Shown: positions 1 through 10,015, counted from the first letter of the stretch. The stretch: 64,000 nucleotides of DNA from Pelagimonas sp. (GCA_025210455.1 JAOARQ010000002.1:62001-126000), one strand, 5' to 3'. Numbers and translations are program-made. Notes: generated by a model not told the origin, from the sequence alone.

Positions 1-1518
1 CGCCAGAACCTCGGGCACCTCTAGCCAATGTTCATAAAGCTGGCTGGGCAGTTCCACGAAATCACGCGCCACAGAGGTGCCTGAAACCATCTCATAGGTC
101 ACGTCGGACAGCATCTGATGCAAGGCATGGCCAAATTCGTGGAACAGCGTGCGCGCATCGTCATAAGACAGCAGCGCCGGTTCCCCTTTGGCAAAATTAC
201 AGACATTCACCACAATCGGGATCTGCTGCTCGGGGAATTTTGCCTGCGCCCGAATGGCCGAACACCAGGCACCAGAGCGTTTCGATCCGCGCGCAAAGTA
301 ATCGCCAATGAACACCGCAACCGTTTCCCCATTGCGGGTAACATGCCAGGCCCGCGCATCCTCATGATACAGCGGCACGTCCAAGGTTTCGAACTCAAGC
401 CCAAACAACCGCGTTGCGCAGGCAAAAGAGGCCTCAATCATGCGATCCAACTGAAAGTAAGGCTTTACCTCGGCTTCATCCAGATCATGTTCAGCCTTGC
501 GCCGCTTTTCCGCATAGTACCGCCAATCCCATGGCTCAAGTGGGCCATCAATGTCATCTGCGCGCAGCATGTCTTCTAAAATGGCGCCATCTCGGTTGGC
601 CTGCGCCTTGGCTGGTTCCCAGACCTGCATCAACAGATCTTCGACCTTTTCCGCCGTACCGGCCATTTCGGTTTCCAGTTTGAAGGCCGAAAAATTGCCA
701 TAACCCAACAGTTTGGCCCGCTCTTCCCGCAGCTTCAGTGTCTCAGCGGCGATCTCACGATTGTCGGTTGCGCCGCCATTGGCACCCCGTAAACCCCAGG
801 CGCGATAGGCTTTTTCCCGAAGATCACGGCGCGGCGAAAACTGCAAAAATGGCACGATCACCGAACGTGACAGCGTCACAACTGGCCCCAGCCCGCGTTC
901 CGCCCCGGCGGCGCGCATGGCCCCGATCACGAACTCAGGCAGGCCCTGAAGATCATCTTCGGAACATTCCATCAGCCAATCCCGTTCATCCGCCAGCAGA
1001 TTTTGGGTAAAGGAGGTGCCCAGTTCAGCCAGCCGGTTCTTGATCGCGGTCATCCGCTCCAGATCCGTACCCTCCAGCGCAGCCCCCGCGCGGACAAAAT
1101 TGCGATGCACCAGCATCAGAACCCGCGCCTGTTCATCTGTCAGATCGAGGGTTTCCCGTGCCTCCCAGACGGTCTGGATGCGCTGGAACAAAGCCTTATT
1201 CGAATAGATCAATGAGCTATGCGCCGCAAATTTCGGCGAATATTCTCGCATCAACGCCTCGCGCGCGTCAGTGCTGTCAGACCCTGCAATATTGAAAAAC
1301 ACCCCTGCCACCTTGTCCAAAGCTGCACCGCAGCGCATCAGCCCTTCGATGGTGTTTTCAAATGTTGGCGCACCCGTGTTTTCAGCCACCGCCTGCACCT
1401 GCGCCAGATCCTCGGCCATGGCCTGATCAAAGGCGGGGGCAAAATCATCGTCTGAAATCACATCAAACGGGGGCAGACCAAAGGGGGTATCCCATTGCGC
1501 CAACAGCGGATTTGTCAT
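1..1518 (-). CDS. M3 family metallopeptidase (oligopeptidase A / Dcp type), 3' end outside window
   Basis: Cytosolic zinc oligopeptidase that degrades short peptides. The reading frame opens at ATG 1518 and runs off the left edge with no stop, so about 506 N-terminal residues are visible of roughly 670-680 usual for the family. The zinc motif HEFGH lies near residues 460-464, followed by ALHQM as in M3 enzymes; the conserved downstream Glu ligand is close to the edge. The start gives MTNPLLAQW, a typical Dcp/PrlC opening. The gene lies 56 bp downstream of the moeB-like gene on the same strand and may be cotranscribed with it. I cannot tell oligopeptidase A from dipeptidyl carboxypeptidase without the C-terminus. 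Confidence 0.93.
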   Translation of the reverse strand, partial: MTNPLLAQWDTPFGLPPFDVISDDDFAPAFDQAMAEDLAQVQAVAENTGAPTFENTIEGLMRCGAALDKVAGVFFNIAGSDSTDAREALMREYSPKFAAHSSLIYSNKALFQRIQTVWEARETLDLTDEQARVLMLVHRNFVRAGAALEGTDLERMTAIKNRLAELGTSFTQNLLADERDWLMECSEDDLQGLPEFVIGAMRAAGAERGLGPVVTLSRSVIVPFLQFSPRRDLREKAYRAWGLRGANGGATDNREIAAETLKLREERAKLLGYGNFSAFKLETEMAGTAEKVEDLLMQVWEPAKAQANRDGAILEDMLRADDIDGPLEPWDWRYYAEKRRKAEHDLDEAEVKPYFQLDRMIEASFACATRLFGLEFETLDVPLYHEDARAWHVTRNGETVAVFIGDYFARGSKRSGAWCSAIRAQAKFPEQQIPIVVNVCNFAKGEPALLSYDDARTLFHEFGHALHQMLSDVTYEMVSGTSVARDFVELPSQLYEHWLEVPEVLA

Positions 1519-1574
1519 GCATGCTCTCCTATCGTCACAAGGAAAGCTAATTGTGAATCCTTAAGGTTTCAATG

Positions 1575-2615
1575 TCATTGCCGCGATTTGCAGATCGGAC
1601 AATCTTCGCGTGGTTTCAGGTTAATCTTGCGGGTCTCGCCCCAGAGCGCATCGTAAATCAGCATCTCACCGCGCAGCACCTGACCCGCGCCAGTGATCAG
1701 CTTGACCGCCTCCACCGCCATCATGGATCCAATCACACCCGGCAGCGGCCCCAGCACCCCGGCTTCAGCGCAGGACGGGGCAAGGCCTGCGGCGGGTGCC
1801 TCGGGGAAAATACACTGGTAGCAGGGCCCACCCTGTGCCGGGTGAAACACCGACAGTTGCCCTTCCCACTGGCTCAGTGCGCCTGAAATCAAAGGCTTGC
1901 CCAGTTTCACCGCCATGTCATTCGCCAGATAGCGGGTGGTGAAATTGTCGGTGCCATCAAGGATCACGTCATAATCGGCAAACAGCTCTTCGGCGATCTC
2001 GGGATCCAGACGGCGCTGATAGGGACGCACTTCAAGAAAGGGATTCACGGCTTTCATCGCCCGTTCGGCAGAAAACACCTTGGGCACACCGATATCCTGA
2101 TCGCGGTGGATCACCTGCCGCTGCAGGTTGCCCACATCGACCTCATCATCGTCGATCACACCAATTGTACCGATCCCGGCCGCCGCCAGATATTGCAGCG
2201 CCGGCGCGCCCAAACCCCCGGCCCCGATCACCAAGACCTTGGCTTGTTTCAGCTTTTTCTGCCCCGGACCGCCCAGTTCACGCAACACGATATGGCGCAC
2301 ATAGCGGTCCAGCTCACCACCGGCAAAGCTGCCCTTCGGGGTCTCAGGCTCTGGCGCTGGGGCCGCGCGATCTTTCAATTTACCAAGACCAAAACGGTAA
2401 AGCGCCACCAAAGCCCCGACACCGCTCAGGATCAGCCAAGGCGCGGCGCTTTCACCGGTGGCCAGACGCAGCGGATGCCCGTCAGGCAGGATCAGATGCA
2501 CGGCAATCACCGCCACCAGCAGCCCAAGCACCATATTCCAGCGCACCCGCATTGGCACGCCTGCAATCCAGCCCAAACCCCAAAACAGCGCTGCCAGCCC
2601 AAAGACCAATGCCAT
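1575..2615 (-). CDS. moeB: HesA/MoeB/ThiF family adenylyltransferase with N-terminal membrane anchor
   Basis: E1-like enzyme that adenylates the C-terminal glycine of a ubiquitin-like sulfur carrier, as MoeB does for MoaD or ThiF for ThiS. Of 346 residues, the catalytic domain begins around residue 105 (RYVRHIVLRELGGPGQKKL). It has the nucleotide loop GAGGLGAPALQYLAAAGIG, the DNLQRQ-like element and the DGTDNFTTRY segment. Two CxxC pairs (CYQC and CPIC) form the structural zinc site. Unusually, the first 75 residues hold two or three hydrophobic segments before a proline-rich linker, so the enzyme is probably tethered to the inner membrane. E. coli MoeB has about 250 residues and lacks this part. 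No rhodanese domain is present. Confidence 0.9.
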   Translation of the reverse strand: MALVFGLAALFWGLGWIAGVPMRVRWNMVLGLLVAVIAVHLILPDGHPLRLATGESAAPWLILSGVGALVALYRFGLGKLKDRAAPAPEPETPKGSFAGGELDRYVRHIVLRELGGPGQKKLKQAKVLVIGAGGLGAPALQYLAAAGIGTIGVIDDDEVDVGNLQRQVIHRDQDIGVPKVFSAERAMKAVNPFLEVRPYQRRLDPEIAEELFADYDVILDGTDNFTTRYLANDMAVKLGKPLISGALSQWEGQLSVFHPAQGGPCYQCIFPEAPAAGLAPSCAEAGVLGPLPGVIGSMMAVEAVKLITGAGQVLRGEMLIYDALWGETRKINLKPREDCPICKSRQ

Positions 2616-2674
2616 AGCACCCCCTCCTTTGCCCCTCAGACCTGCCCGCTTTCACGCGGGGTTGCAAGCCCGCC

Positions 2675-2702
2675 AAAAGAAAGACGGCCCCCAAAGGGGC
2701 CG
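2675..2702 (-). terminator. Rho-independent terminator of the giant nuclease gene
   Basis: On the minus strand, 28-55 bp past the stop of the large gene, arms CGGCCCC and GGGGCCG (2685-2691 and 2696-2702) close a four-base loop and are followed by a T-rich run (complement of A-rich 2675-2682). It isolates the giant gene from moeB. Confidence 0.7.
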
Positions 2703-2729
2703 CCCAAAACTCAGATCGCCAGACTGCGA

Positions 2730-5700
2730 TCAGGCAAACAGCAGTTCATCGGTAAAGTTCAGCCCCAACAGCAGCGGATCGTGATCCGATGTGCGGAAAG
2801 GCACATCGCCATCAAAAATCGCCGGATCACGTTCATTGGTGCTCAGATCCCGGTCTGTGTTCAGGTTGTAGTCATACAGATCCGGCTCGGCTGAATTTAT
2901 GTTCCACGCGCCCGCATTGGTCACATGGGCCATCATATCGCCACTGGCAAAGGCATAGTCCAATGTCCCGGTCTGACCATCAAAGACAAAGGTGGTGCTG
3001 CCCGGCTCGAACTCTTCTTCGAGGTTCTTGTAATTGGCCGCCAGCATCGTGTCGATCGGGTCTTCCTTGGCGTAGGCGTTGAAATCCCCCAGAACCACCT
3101 GATCCGCATCGGCAAAACCACCGGCGCGATCTGCATCCAGCCATTCAATAAGCGCCTGCACGCCTTCGGTGCGGGTCTCATTGTAGTTGCCAGCGCCATC
3201 GCCCTGATCTGCGTTTCCGCCCGACCCGGTGCCGCCCTTCGATTTCATATGCGTGACCGCAACGGTGAAGGTTTCCGACATTGGGTTGCCGCCGAGATCA
3301 CTGTAATCATAGGTGAAATTCGCAGCCAGCGGGGCCCGGTTGGTACTTTGACCATCAAACAGCCCGTCTGAACCATAATCACCCGACAGGGTTGCCACCA
3401 CGCTGTCATCCAGGATCTGCGCCGGGCCGGACAGGGTGACCTTATCGGTGCGATAGATCATGCCCACCGAAATCGCATCCCCCGTATCCACATAGCTGCG
3501 GCCCGGATCGACATAGGCCCAAATCCCTGCGCCATCAATCGCGTTCATGCCTTTGACGATCTCTTCAATCGCCACCAGCCCATCACCGTTCTGATCGCTC
3601 TGGAATTCGTTTTCCAGCTCAACCAGACCAATGATATCCGCGTTCATCAGATCCAGTGTGGTCAGCAGTTTTTCCAGCTGACGCTCATACTCCGCCGCTG
3701 TTTCCGCGCCGCGTGGCTCTAGGTTATTTGGCCCCGAACGCGCGCCCCCGTTGTCCAGCGTGGTGAAGAAGTTCAGCACGTTGAAGCTGGACACAACCAG
3801 ATCCGGCGCCGCCCCATCAGCTTCGCGATCCAGCGAGGTCGGTGTGGCTTCGCGGGTTTCGGTATCCACAAAGGTGTTTGCCCCTTCGGCCACCGAATGC
3901 ATGCGGAACTCGTTAAAGCTATAGCCCAACACGCCCGTCGCCCCGGTCACGGTATCGCCCATGCCAAAGCCATCAGCGGTGTTGACCACGCCGTTGCCAT
4001 CCAGATCCGCTTCGCTAAAGGGGGTCGGGTTCTGGATGGTCTTGCCATCGTCATAGACAATACTGTCTGATGCCACATCCTGCAGATGCTGCGCATAACC
4101 CGCTGCATCGGGATCATTTTCCTGCGTGAACTGCACCGGACGCCCGCCCGCCGACAGGCGGATCTCACCAAAGCGATCCATCTGGAAAGCTTCGGACACG
4201 GTCAGCGTTTCGGGGATGTTGATCAGCATGCCCTCATAGGCTTCCAGATCCGCCACATAGCCGCCGTTTCCATCAGACACCGCACCTGCACCATCCAGAT
4301 CAACAGTGGCCGCCATGGTGTTCACATCAGCCACAGCCCCGGCTTCAACGATGCTGACCGAGGTGGCCGTGACCTGCGTCGATCCAAAATACTCGCTGAC
4401 GGTTCCGGTGATGGTCACCTTGTCGCCCAGCGCAACATCGGTAATCAGATTGCCTGTGCCTTCATAGACAAAGATGCCCTCAGAGGTGGCCGCATTACTA
4501 TCGTGATCCGCCGCCTCTTCCTGCAAAAAGAAGCCGCCCAGATTGCGGTTGGCATCACCATCAGCGTTCTGGAAATCACCCACGACAATCGCGGTCAGGG
4601 TCACAGTCTGCCCCACCATGCCCGAAGCACTCCCCGCGCCCTGCACCTGCGAAATCAGCGTATCGCCTGTGGGCGGTGTGACAACGCCACCGCCATTCAG
4701 CGCACCGGGCGTATCAGACGATGTATCGCCAAAGGCCAGCTGCGTATAGCTGTCCGACCCATCCGGGTCTGCGGCGATCCCCGCCCAGGTGAAAGTCCCA
4801 TCCGGGCCAACCACCGTCTCGGAATAGCTCTGATCGGCAGTGCTATCGCCATCCACAAAAGACACGCTGTCCAGTACGTTGCCCCATGGGGTCACATCCA
4901 GCATGCCATCATCGTTGCTGTCCAGATCGTCATCCACCGCGCCAGTGAACCCTTCGACCAGCAGATAGGTGCTGGGGGAGCCGAACAGGCGCAGATCAGC
5001 CTGATCCAGCACGATATCCCCGCTATCAACAGTGCCCGTGGTCAGCGCCGTGGTGGTCAGCATGAACACCCCATCACTGTCAAAGCTGCCCGCGGACAGA
5101 TCAAACACCGCATCCACCTTGCCCGGCGCAAATTCTCCGGACAGAACCACCAGTGACAGCCCATCCAGCGAAGTCGCCGCATTCTCAGAGAAGAGCTCAA
5201 TGAACTCATCGCTATCCGCGCCCGGCTGGTTGTGCCGCAGCTCATTGATCGAAATGCTGCGTGCCCCTGTCGTGCCACCAAAGGCCGTGCCATCCGCCTG
5301 TGTGCCCGGCGAATAAGAGGCATCCGAAACGGTTTCGTGCTGAACAAAGTCACCGGTCAGATCCGGGGCGCGGGTCAAGGATTCATCGCTGCCCCCTTCG
5401 CTGCCATAGATCACCTGATCCAGCTGCGTGCCATCTGCCTGCGCCAGCGTCACCGTATCGCCACCATTGTTCAGGCTCAAGAACCCGCCCGACGCCGTCA
5501 CAACCTGCGCGCCGCCAAAGTCGCCGGTGGGGGCGCCTCCGCCAAAGACAACAATCGCCGCGCCGGCCGCCAATGTGGTGCCATCGGCAAAGGTATGGCG
5601 CACCCCATTTGCATCCGACAAGGTCACACCAGACAGATCCGCCTCGGCAGAGCCGGTGTTGACGATCTCGACAAACTCATCTTGCGAACTGCTGCGCGTA

Positions 5701-8084
5701 CCATCGCCATTGGCATCCCCCGCCAGACCAGAGGCCGGGTCAGCCAGCAGTTCATTGATCACCAGTGACAGCGGCGCAGGCGGCGTCACCGCCTGATAGA
5801 TCGGATTTTCCGCGCCAAAGGTGGCCTGTGTAGGATCGGCGCTGAAATTCGCCTGTGCCAGCTCTGTGCCATCGGTGGTGAACACAGTGTCCCCCGCCGG
5901 ATCATTCACCGCATAAAGCGCGCCGCTGTCGCCATCGCGGAAAATCAGCTGCGGCTCATCCCCAGTATAGGCAAAATCTTCGCCCCCCAGTTCCGCACCA
6001 TACACCGTTGTCTCATCACCCACCGCATCCGGCGTGCCAATAGCGTCATAGATGGTGCCAAAGGCAGACGTCTCATCCACCGTGCCGTCATCATCCGTGT
6101 CAATGTCGATGCTGCCCGCATTGGCCTCATCAAAGCTATCCGTGACAACCAGGGTGAAAGATGGGTTTTCGAAGTCATCCACCGTGACACTAAGCAGCCC
6201 ATTGGCATCAAATGTGCCTGACACAGCGGCCCAGTTGTTGATGCTGCCCGCGCCGCTGCTGTCGCCTTCTATGGCCACGATATAGCCTTCAAAAACCGCG
6301 CCGGGATTGCCGCTCAGTTCAACCTGCGTGGTCGCAGGATCAGAGCCATTCGGGTTGGGGCGGAATTCGGTGATCTTCACATCCCCTACCGGGATGATCC
6401 CGCCGGGTGATCCGATATCCGCACCGGAATTGCCCCCGGCAGCCTGCGCCATTTCACCGGTATTCACAGGGGTTTCCCCCCCATCCGTCGACAGCGCCCA
6501 ATTGGCCCCATCAGTCATATCCGCGCTGAGATCTGTCAGATAGATCGAGGCCGCATTGTTGTCCGCAGGCCAGCCAATGGCGTCATCATAGGTCAGGCTG
6601 ATCACCGCATTGGCATGGGTCTGGTGATCCCCCTCATAGGCGGCAAAGCTGGACCACAGGCCAATGGTATCACCGCTATTGTTCAGCGAAGCATTGCTCC
6701 AGCCGGTCACAGCGATCAGATTGATCCCCTCGCCCCAGGCTGCTGCGAAATCTTCGGCCGAAATGGCATCGGCGTTATACAAGATCGCCGATGCACCCGC
6801 TGCAATCGTGCCCGCCGCAATATTCGCCGCTGATTGTGCCGCACCATTGATATCATCAAAGACCCAGCCCGCCAGCTCGGCCTCGGCTGTCCCGGTATTG
6901 GTGATTTCAACCCATTCCCAGGCGGGCTCACCCGAGGCGGGGTTATACATGATTTCGGAAAAGACCAGCTTGGCCTCGGCCACATCTGTCACGCTGACGG
7001 CGATATCCAAGGTGTCACTTGCACCGCTGGCATCTGATGCAACTACTGTCACATCATAGACATTATCCCCATTGGCATCTGCGGGGGCCTCGAAATCAAG
7101 CGCAGCGCTCAGGCTAAGTGCGCCGCTTTCAGAAATGCTGAACAGCGCCGCATCCGCTCCGCTCAGTGTAAAGCTGATGGCATCCCCATCCACATCCATC
7201 GCAGAGACCTGCGCCACAACGCCGGTCGCATTCTCTTCGATGCTGGCAGTGCCCGGCCCGGACATCTCAGGCGCATCATTTACCCCGGTCACGGTCACAG
7301 TCACCGTCGCGGTGGTGCTGCTGCCACGCCCATCGGTGACAGTATAGGTGAAACTGTCACTCGCGGTCTCACCCTCGGCCAGACCATCAAACAGCGCGCC
7401 CGGATCATAGCTGATCTGCCCATCTGCCAGGCTGACACCCGCCCCCGCCACGCTATTGCTGACCGAGGTCACAGTCAGCGCATCGCCATCCGCATCCAGA
7501 TCATTGGCGAGCAGATCGGCCACAGCGATCAGCGCCACGCCCTCTTCCAAAGCTGCCGCCTGATCATCACGCGCCACAACCGCATTGTTGCGCCCATCCA
7601 GATAGACCGTCAGATCATCAAACTGCAAAATTTCGATACCTGACAGGCGCTTGGTTTCAACCGTATTGCCATCCTGATCCAGCAGACGCAGCACGGAATA
7701 GCTGCGGAACCAGCTGTTGTAATTGCGCAGATCATAGCTCTCAAAGGTGCCGGACAGGATCACTGTATCCTGACCCCAGCCACCATAAACCCGATCATTG
7801 CCCGCACCTGTGGCAATCGTATCATCGCCCCAGCCGCCATAGGCCACATCATTGCCGCTGCCCAGATCGATGTAATCATGACCCCAGCCGCCAAAGACCC
7901 AGTCATGGCCCGCACCCGCCAGAATGCTGTCATTGCCCCAGCCGCCAAACACTAGATCGTTGCCTGCACCGGCATCAATCGTATCCGCGCCCCAGCGCCC
8001 GAACAGATAATCAGCCCGATCCGTCCCCATGATCGAGTTTGCCCCCCAATAGGCATAGAACGGCGAAGAATAGAAAAAGCGCAT
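2730..8084 (-). CDS. Giant secreted protein: N-terminal RTX repeats, cadherin-like and lamin-tail domains, C-terminal ExeM/NucH-type nuclease
   Basis: Predicted extracellular nuclease of the ExeM/NucH type, about 1784 residues. Residues 26-115 hold five 18-residue RTX-like repeats with the core GGWGxD and GxGND, expected to bind calcium. Next come a cadherin/Ig-like stretch (about 150-360, with DANGDNVYDVTV and VNDAP motifs), four lamin-tail-like modules (starting near 370, 570, 770 and 943), an OB-fold (about 1140-1260) and an endonuclease/exonuclease/phosphatase domain (about 1425-1784). That last domain has SSFNVLNFF, VELENEF, GDFNAYAKEDP and SDHDPL. No Sec signal peptide is obvious; type I export is inferred. 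ATG 8084 was chosen for its G-rich ribosome site; ATG 8120 and TTG 8138 are upstream alternatives. No secretion genes are nearby. It sits between dut and moeB. Confidence 0.85.
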   Translation of the reverse strand: MRFFYSSPFYAYWGANSIMGTDRADYLFGRWGADTIDAGAGNDLVFGGWGNDSILAGAGHDWVFGGWGHDYIDLGSGNDVAYGGWGDDTIATGAGNDRVYGGWGQDTVILSGTFESYDLRNYNSWFRSYSVLRLLDQDGNTVETKRLSGIEILQFDDLTVYLDGRNNAVVARDDQAAALEEGVALIAVADLLANDLDADGDALTVTSVSNSVAGAGVSLADGQISYDPGALFDGLAEGETASDSFTYTVTDGRGSSTTATVTVTVTGVNDAPEMSGPGTASIEENATGVVAQVSAMDVDGDAISFTLSGADAALFSISESGALSLSAALDFEAPADANGDNVYDVTVVASDASGASDTLDIAVSVTDVAEAKLVFSEIMYNPASGEPAWEWVEITNTGTAEAELAGWVFDDINGAAQSAANIAAGTIAAGASAILYNADAISAEDFAAAWGEGINLIAVTGWSNASLNNSGDTIGLWSSFAAYEGDHQTHANAVISLTYDDAIGWPADNNAASIYLTDLSADMTDGANWALSTDGGETPVNTGEMAQAAGGNSGADIGSPGGIIPVGDVKITEFRPNPNGSDPATTQVELSGNPGAVFEGYIVAIEGDSSGAGSINNWAAVSGTFDANGLLSVTVDDFENPSFTLVVTDSFDEANAGSIDIDTDDDGTVDETSAFGTIYDAIGTPDAVGDETTVYGAELGGEDFAYTGDEPQLIFRDGDSGALYAVNDPAGDTVFTTDGTELAQANFSADPTQATFGAENPIYQAVTPPAPLSLVINELLADPASGLAGDANGDGTRSSSQDEFVEIVNTGSAEADLSGVTLSDANGVRHTFADGTTLAAGAAIVVFGGGAPTGDFGGAQVVTASGGFLSLNNGGDTVTLAQADGTQLDQVIYGSEGGSDESLTRAPDLTGDFVQHETVSDASYSPGTQADGTAFGGTTGARSISINELRHNQPGADSDEFIELFSENAATSLDGLSLVVLSGEFAPGKVDAVFDLSAGSFDSDGVFMLTTTALTTGTVDSGDIVLDQADLRLFGSPSTYLLVEGFTGAVDDDLDSNDDGMLDVTPWGNVLDSVSFVDGDSTADQSYSETVVGPDGTFTWAGIAADPDGSDSYTQLAFGDTSSDTPGALNGGGVVTPPTGDTLISQVQGAGSASGMVGQTVTLTAIVVGDFQNADGDANRNLGGFFLQEEAADHDSNAATSEGIFVYEGTGNLITDVALGDKVTITGTVSEYFGSTQVTATSVSIVEAGAVADVNTMAATVDLDGAGAVSDGNGGYVADLEAYEGMLINIPETLTVSEAFQMDRFGEIRLSAGGRPVQFTQENDPDAAGYAQHLQDVASDSIVYDDGKTIQNPTPFSEADLDGNGVVNTADGFGMGDTVTGATGVLGYSFNEFRMHSVAEGANTFVDTETREATPTSLDREADGAAPDLVVSSFNVLNFFTTLDNGGARSGPNNLEPRGAETAAEYERQLEKLLTTLDLMNADIIGLVELENEFQSDQNGDGLVAIEEIVKGMNAIDGAGIWAYVDPGRSYVDTGDAISVGMIYRTDKVTLSGPAQILDDSVVATLSGDYGSDGLFDGQSTNRAPLAANFTYDYSDLGGNPMSETFTVAVTHMKSKGGTGSGGNADQGDGAGNYNETRTEGVQALIEWLDADRAGGFADADQVVLGDFNAYAKEDPIDTMLAANYKNLEEEFEPGSTTFVFDGQTGTLDYAFASGDMMAHVTNAGAWNINSAEPDLYDYNLNTDRDLSTNERDPAIFDGDVPFRTSDHDPLLLGLNFTDELLFA

Positions 8085-8303
8085 TTGGCCCCCCGTGAGT
8101 CTGACATTTGAGTCTGGCATTCTCGCACTATTAACCAAGTGCGTGTGACATCACGGTAACAAGTCCAAACCCAAAAACAACTCTAAGGTGTTTCCAAAAG
8201 GCAAATGTGAACGTGACCTTGGGTCGCTTCCCCTCAATTGCCAGCTATTTCAGCGCAGCGGGGCAATTCGCTGCGCCAAGGCCCTGTAAATGTCAGAAAA
8301 AAT

Positions 8304-8756
8304 TCACGAAACACCGGTAGAGCCAAAGCCCCCAGCCCCCCGTTCGGTCTGCGATAATTCCTGCACTTCCTCTACCGAAACCTGCGCGACCTGCGCAAAT
8401 ACCGCCTGCGCAATCCGATCCCCATGTGAAATGGTAAAGGGCTCTGCCTTCAGCAAAAACAGCCCCACCATCACAATCCCACGGTAATCTTCATCAACGG
8501 TTCCGGGGCTATTGGGCACGATCAGCCCATGTTTCAACGCCAGACCAGACCGGGGACGGATCTGCATCTCCATCCCTGCGGGCAGCTCAACATGAAACCC
8601 GGTGGAAATCAGCGCCCCCTGCCCCTGCTCAAAACGCACCGGCCCATCAGGCAGAAAGGCCCGCAGATCCATGCCCGCCGCACCCGCGCTGGCATAAGCC
8701 GGCAAAGGCAAATCCGTATTTCCCTCAGCCCGTTTGAAACCCACCACCTGTGTCAT
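8304..8756 (-). CDS. dut: Deoxyuridine 5'-triphosphate nucleotidohydrolase
   Basis: Trimeric dUTPase that hydrolyses dUTP to dUMP and pyrophosphate, keeping uracil out of DNA and feeding dTMP synthesis. The 150-residue protein has the five family motifs in order: AGMDLRA, PRSGLA (RSGLALKHG), the GTVDEDYRG loop with the catalytic Asp, GDRIAQAVF, and the C-terminal P-loop-like RGAGGFGSTG. ATG 8756 overlaps the coaBC stop in an ATGA junction, which fixes the start and indicates translational coupling with coaBC. An upstream in-frame extension to 8822 lies inside coaBC and was not used. Confidence 0.97.
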   Translation of the reverse strand: MTQVVGFKRAEGNTDLPLPAYASAGAAGMDLRAFLPDGPVRFEQGQGALISTGFHVELPAGMEMQIRPRSGLALKHGLIVPNSPGTVDEDYRGIVMVGLFLLKAEPFTISHGDRIAQAVFAQVAQVSVEEVQELSQTERGAGGFGSTGVS

Positions 8757-9946
8757 GCCAATGCCTCTGCAATTTTTCGTGCCAATTCTCTGGCGACCGC
8801 ATCTTTCCCCATACGCGGCCAAGCCTCCGCCCCATCCTCAGAAATCAGGACAACCGCATTTTCCGATCCGCCCATGATCCCGGTTTCCGGGCTGACGTCA
8901 TTGGCCACGATCCAGTCACAGCCTTTGCGTTGCCGCTTTGAGGTCGCATTCTCCACCACATCATCGGTTTCAGCAGCAAAGCCCACAACCAGGCCGGGCC
9001 GCCCCTGCGTCATCTGCGACACCTCAGCCAGAATGTCGGGGTTTTCCGCGAACTCCAGCACAGGCAAGCCACCCTTGGTTTTCTTGATCTTGCTATCCGA
9101 CGCACTGGCCACCCGCCAATCCGCCACGGCCGCCGCAAAAACACCGGCGGCCACAGGCAGGTTGTCCATCACGGCCTGCCGCATATCGCGTGCAGATTCG
9201 ACCTCGATCACCTGCACCCCCTGCGGCCGCGCCGCCTCTGCCAGACCAGTGACAAAGATCACCTCAGCCCCCAGATCACGCAGCGCATTGGCAATCGCCG
9301 TGCCCTGTGCCCCAGACGACCGATTGGCAATATATCGCACCGGATCAATGGGTTCATGGGTCGGCCCCGAGGTCACAAGGATCTTCTTCCCCCGCAATGG
9401 CCCCGCTGCCAGCGCCTGTTCAATCGCTGCGACAATCTCCAGCGGTTCAGCCATCCGCCCCGGTCCAAATTCACCACAGGCCATGTCGCCTTCGTTTGGC
9501 CCAACAATACGTACCCCATCGCCCTGAAGGGTGGCCAGATTGCGCTGAGTGGCGGGGTGATCCCACATGCGCACATTCATCGCCGGGGCAATCATCACCG
9601 GTGTGTCTGTCGCCATCAACAGGGTCGAGGCCAGATCATCCGCATGGCCCTGCGCCATCTTCGCCATCAGATCCGCCGTCGCCGGGGCCACAACAACCAG
9701 ATCCGCCACGCGCGACAGGTTGATATGCCCCATCTCGGCCTCTTTGGTCAGATCGAACAGATCGCGGTGCACCTCTTCACCCGCAAGCGCCGACACGCTC
9801 AGCGGCGTGACAAACTCTGCCGCCGCGCGCGTCATAACAGGGCTGACACTGGCCCCGCGTTCGCGCAGCCGCCGGATCAAATCCAGTGATTTATAGGCCG
9901 CAATCCCGCCGCCAATGATCAGAAGTATCCGTTTGCCTGCCAGCAT
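8753..9946 (-). CDS. coaBC: Bifunctional phosphopantothenoylcysteine decarboxylase / phosphopantothenate-cysteine ligase
   Basis: Carries out two consecutive steps of coenzyme A synthesis: CTP-dependent ligation of cysteine to 4'-phosphopantothenate (CoaB, C-terminal half) and FMN-dependent decarboxylation of the product (CoaC, N-terminal half). The 397 residues start MLAGKRILLIIGGGIAAYKSL, the flavoprotein nucleotide loop. The CoaC part has the PASANDLM-like segment (APATADLMAKMAQG) and APAMNVRMW with the substrate-recognition Asn. The CoaB part has TSGPTHEPIDPVRYI, the Asn-Arg-Ser-Ser-Gly loop and a KKTKGG-type loop. It overlaps dut by 4 bp. Pairing with dut is common in bacteria. Confidence 0.97.
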   Translation of the reverse strand: MLAGKRILLIIGGGIAAYKSLDLIRRLRERGASVSPVMTRAAAEFVTPLSVSALAGEEVHRDLFDLTKEAEMGHINLSRVADLVVVAPATADLMAKMAQGHADDLASTLLMATDTPVMIAPAMNVRMWDHPATQRNLATLQGDGVRIVGPNEGDMACGEFGPGRMAEPLEIVAAIEQALAAGPLRGKKILVTSGPTHEPIDPVRYIANRSSGAQGTAIANALRDLGAEVIFVTGLAEAARPQGVQVIEVESARDMRQAVMDNLPVAAGVFAAAVADWRVASASDSKIKKTKGGLPVLEFAENPDILAEVSQMTQGRPGLVVGFAAETDDVVENATSKRQRKGCDWIVANDVSPETGIMGGSENAVVLISEDGAEAWPRMGKDAVARELARKIAEALA

Positions 9947-10015
9947 ACCGCGCCCTCGTTTTGTCGTGGCCTCAGGTTACGCCGCAAGCGAAGAGGCCCG
10001 CAAGGGCGGATGAGC

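Noticed and set aside
4086-5156. Plus-strand 356-codon open frame inside the giant nuclease gene
   Set aside because: It lies antisense to a strongly domain-structured protein, has no recognisable motif and its composition is the complement of acidic repeat codons; several similar frames cover the same gene.
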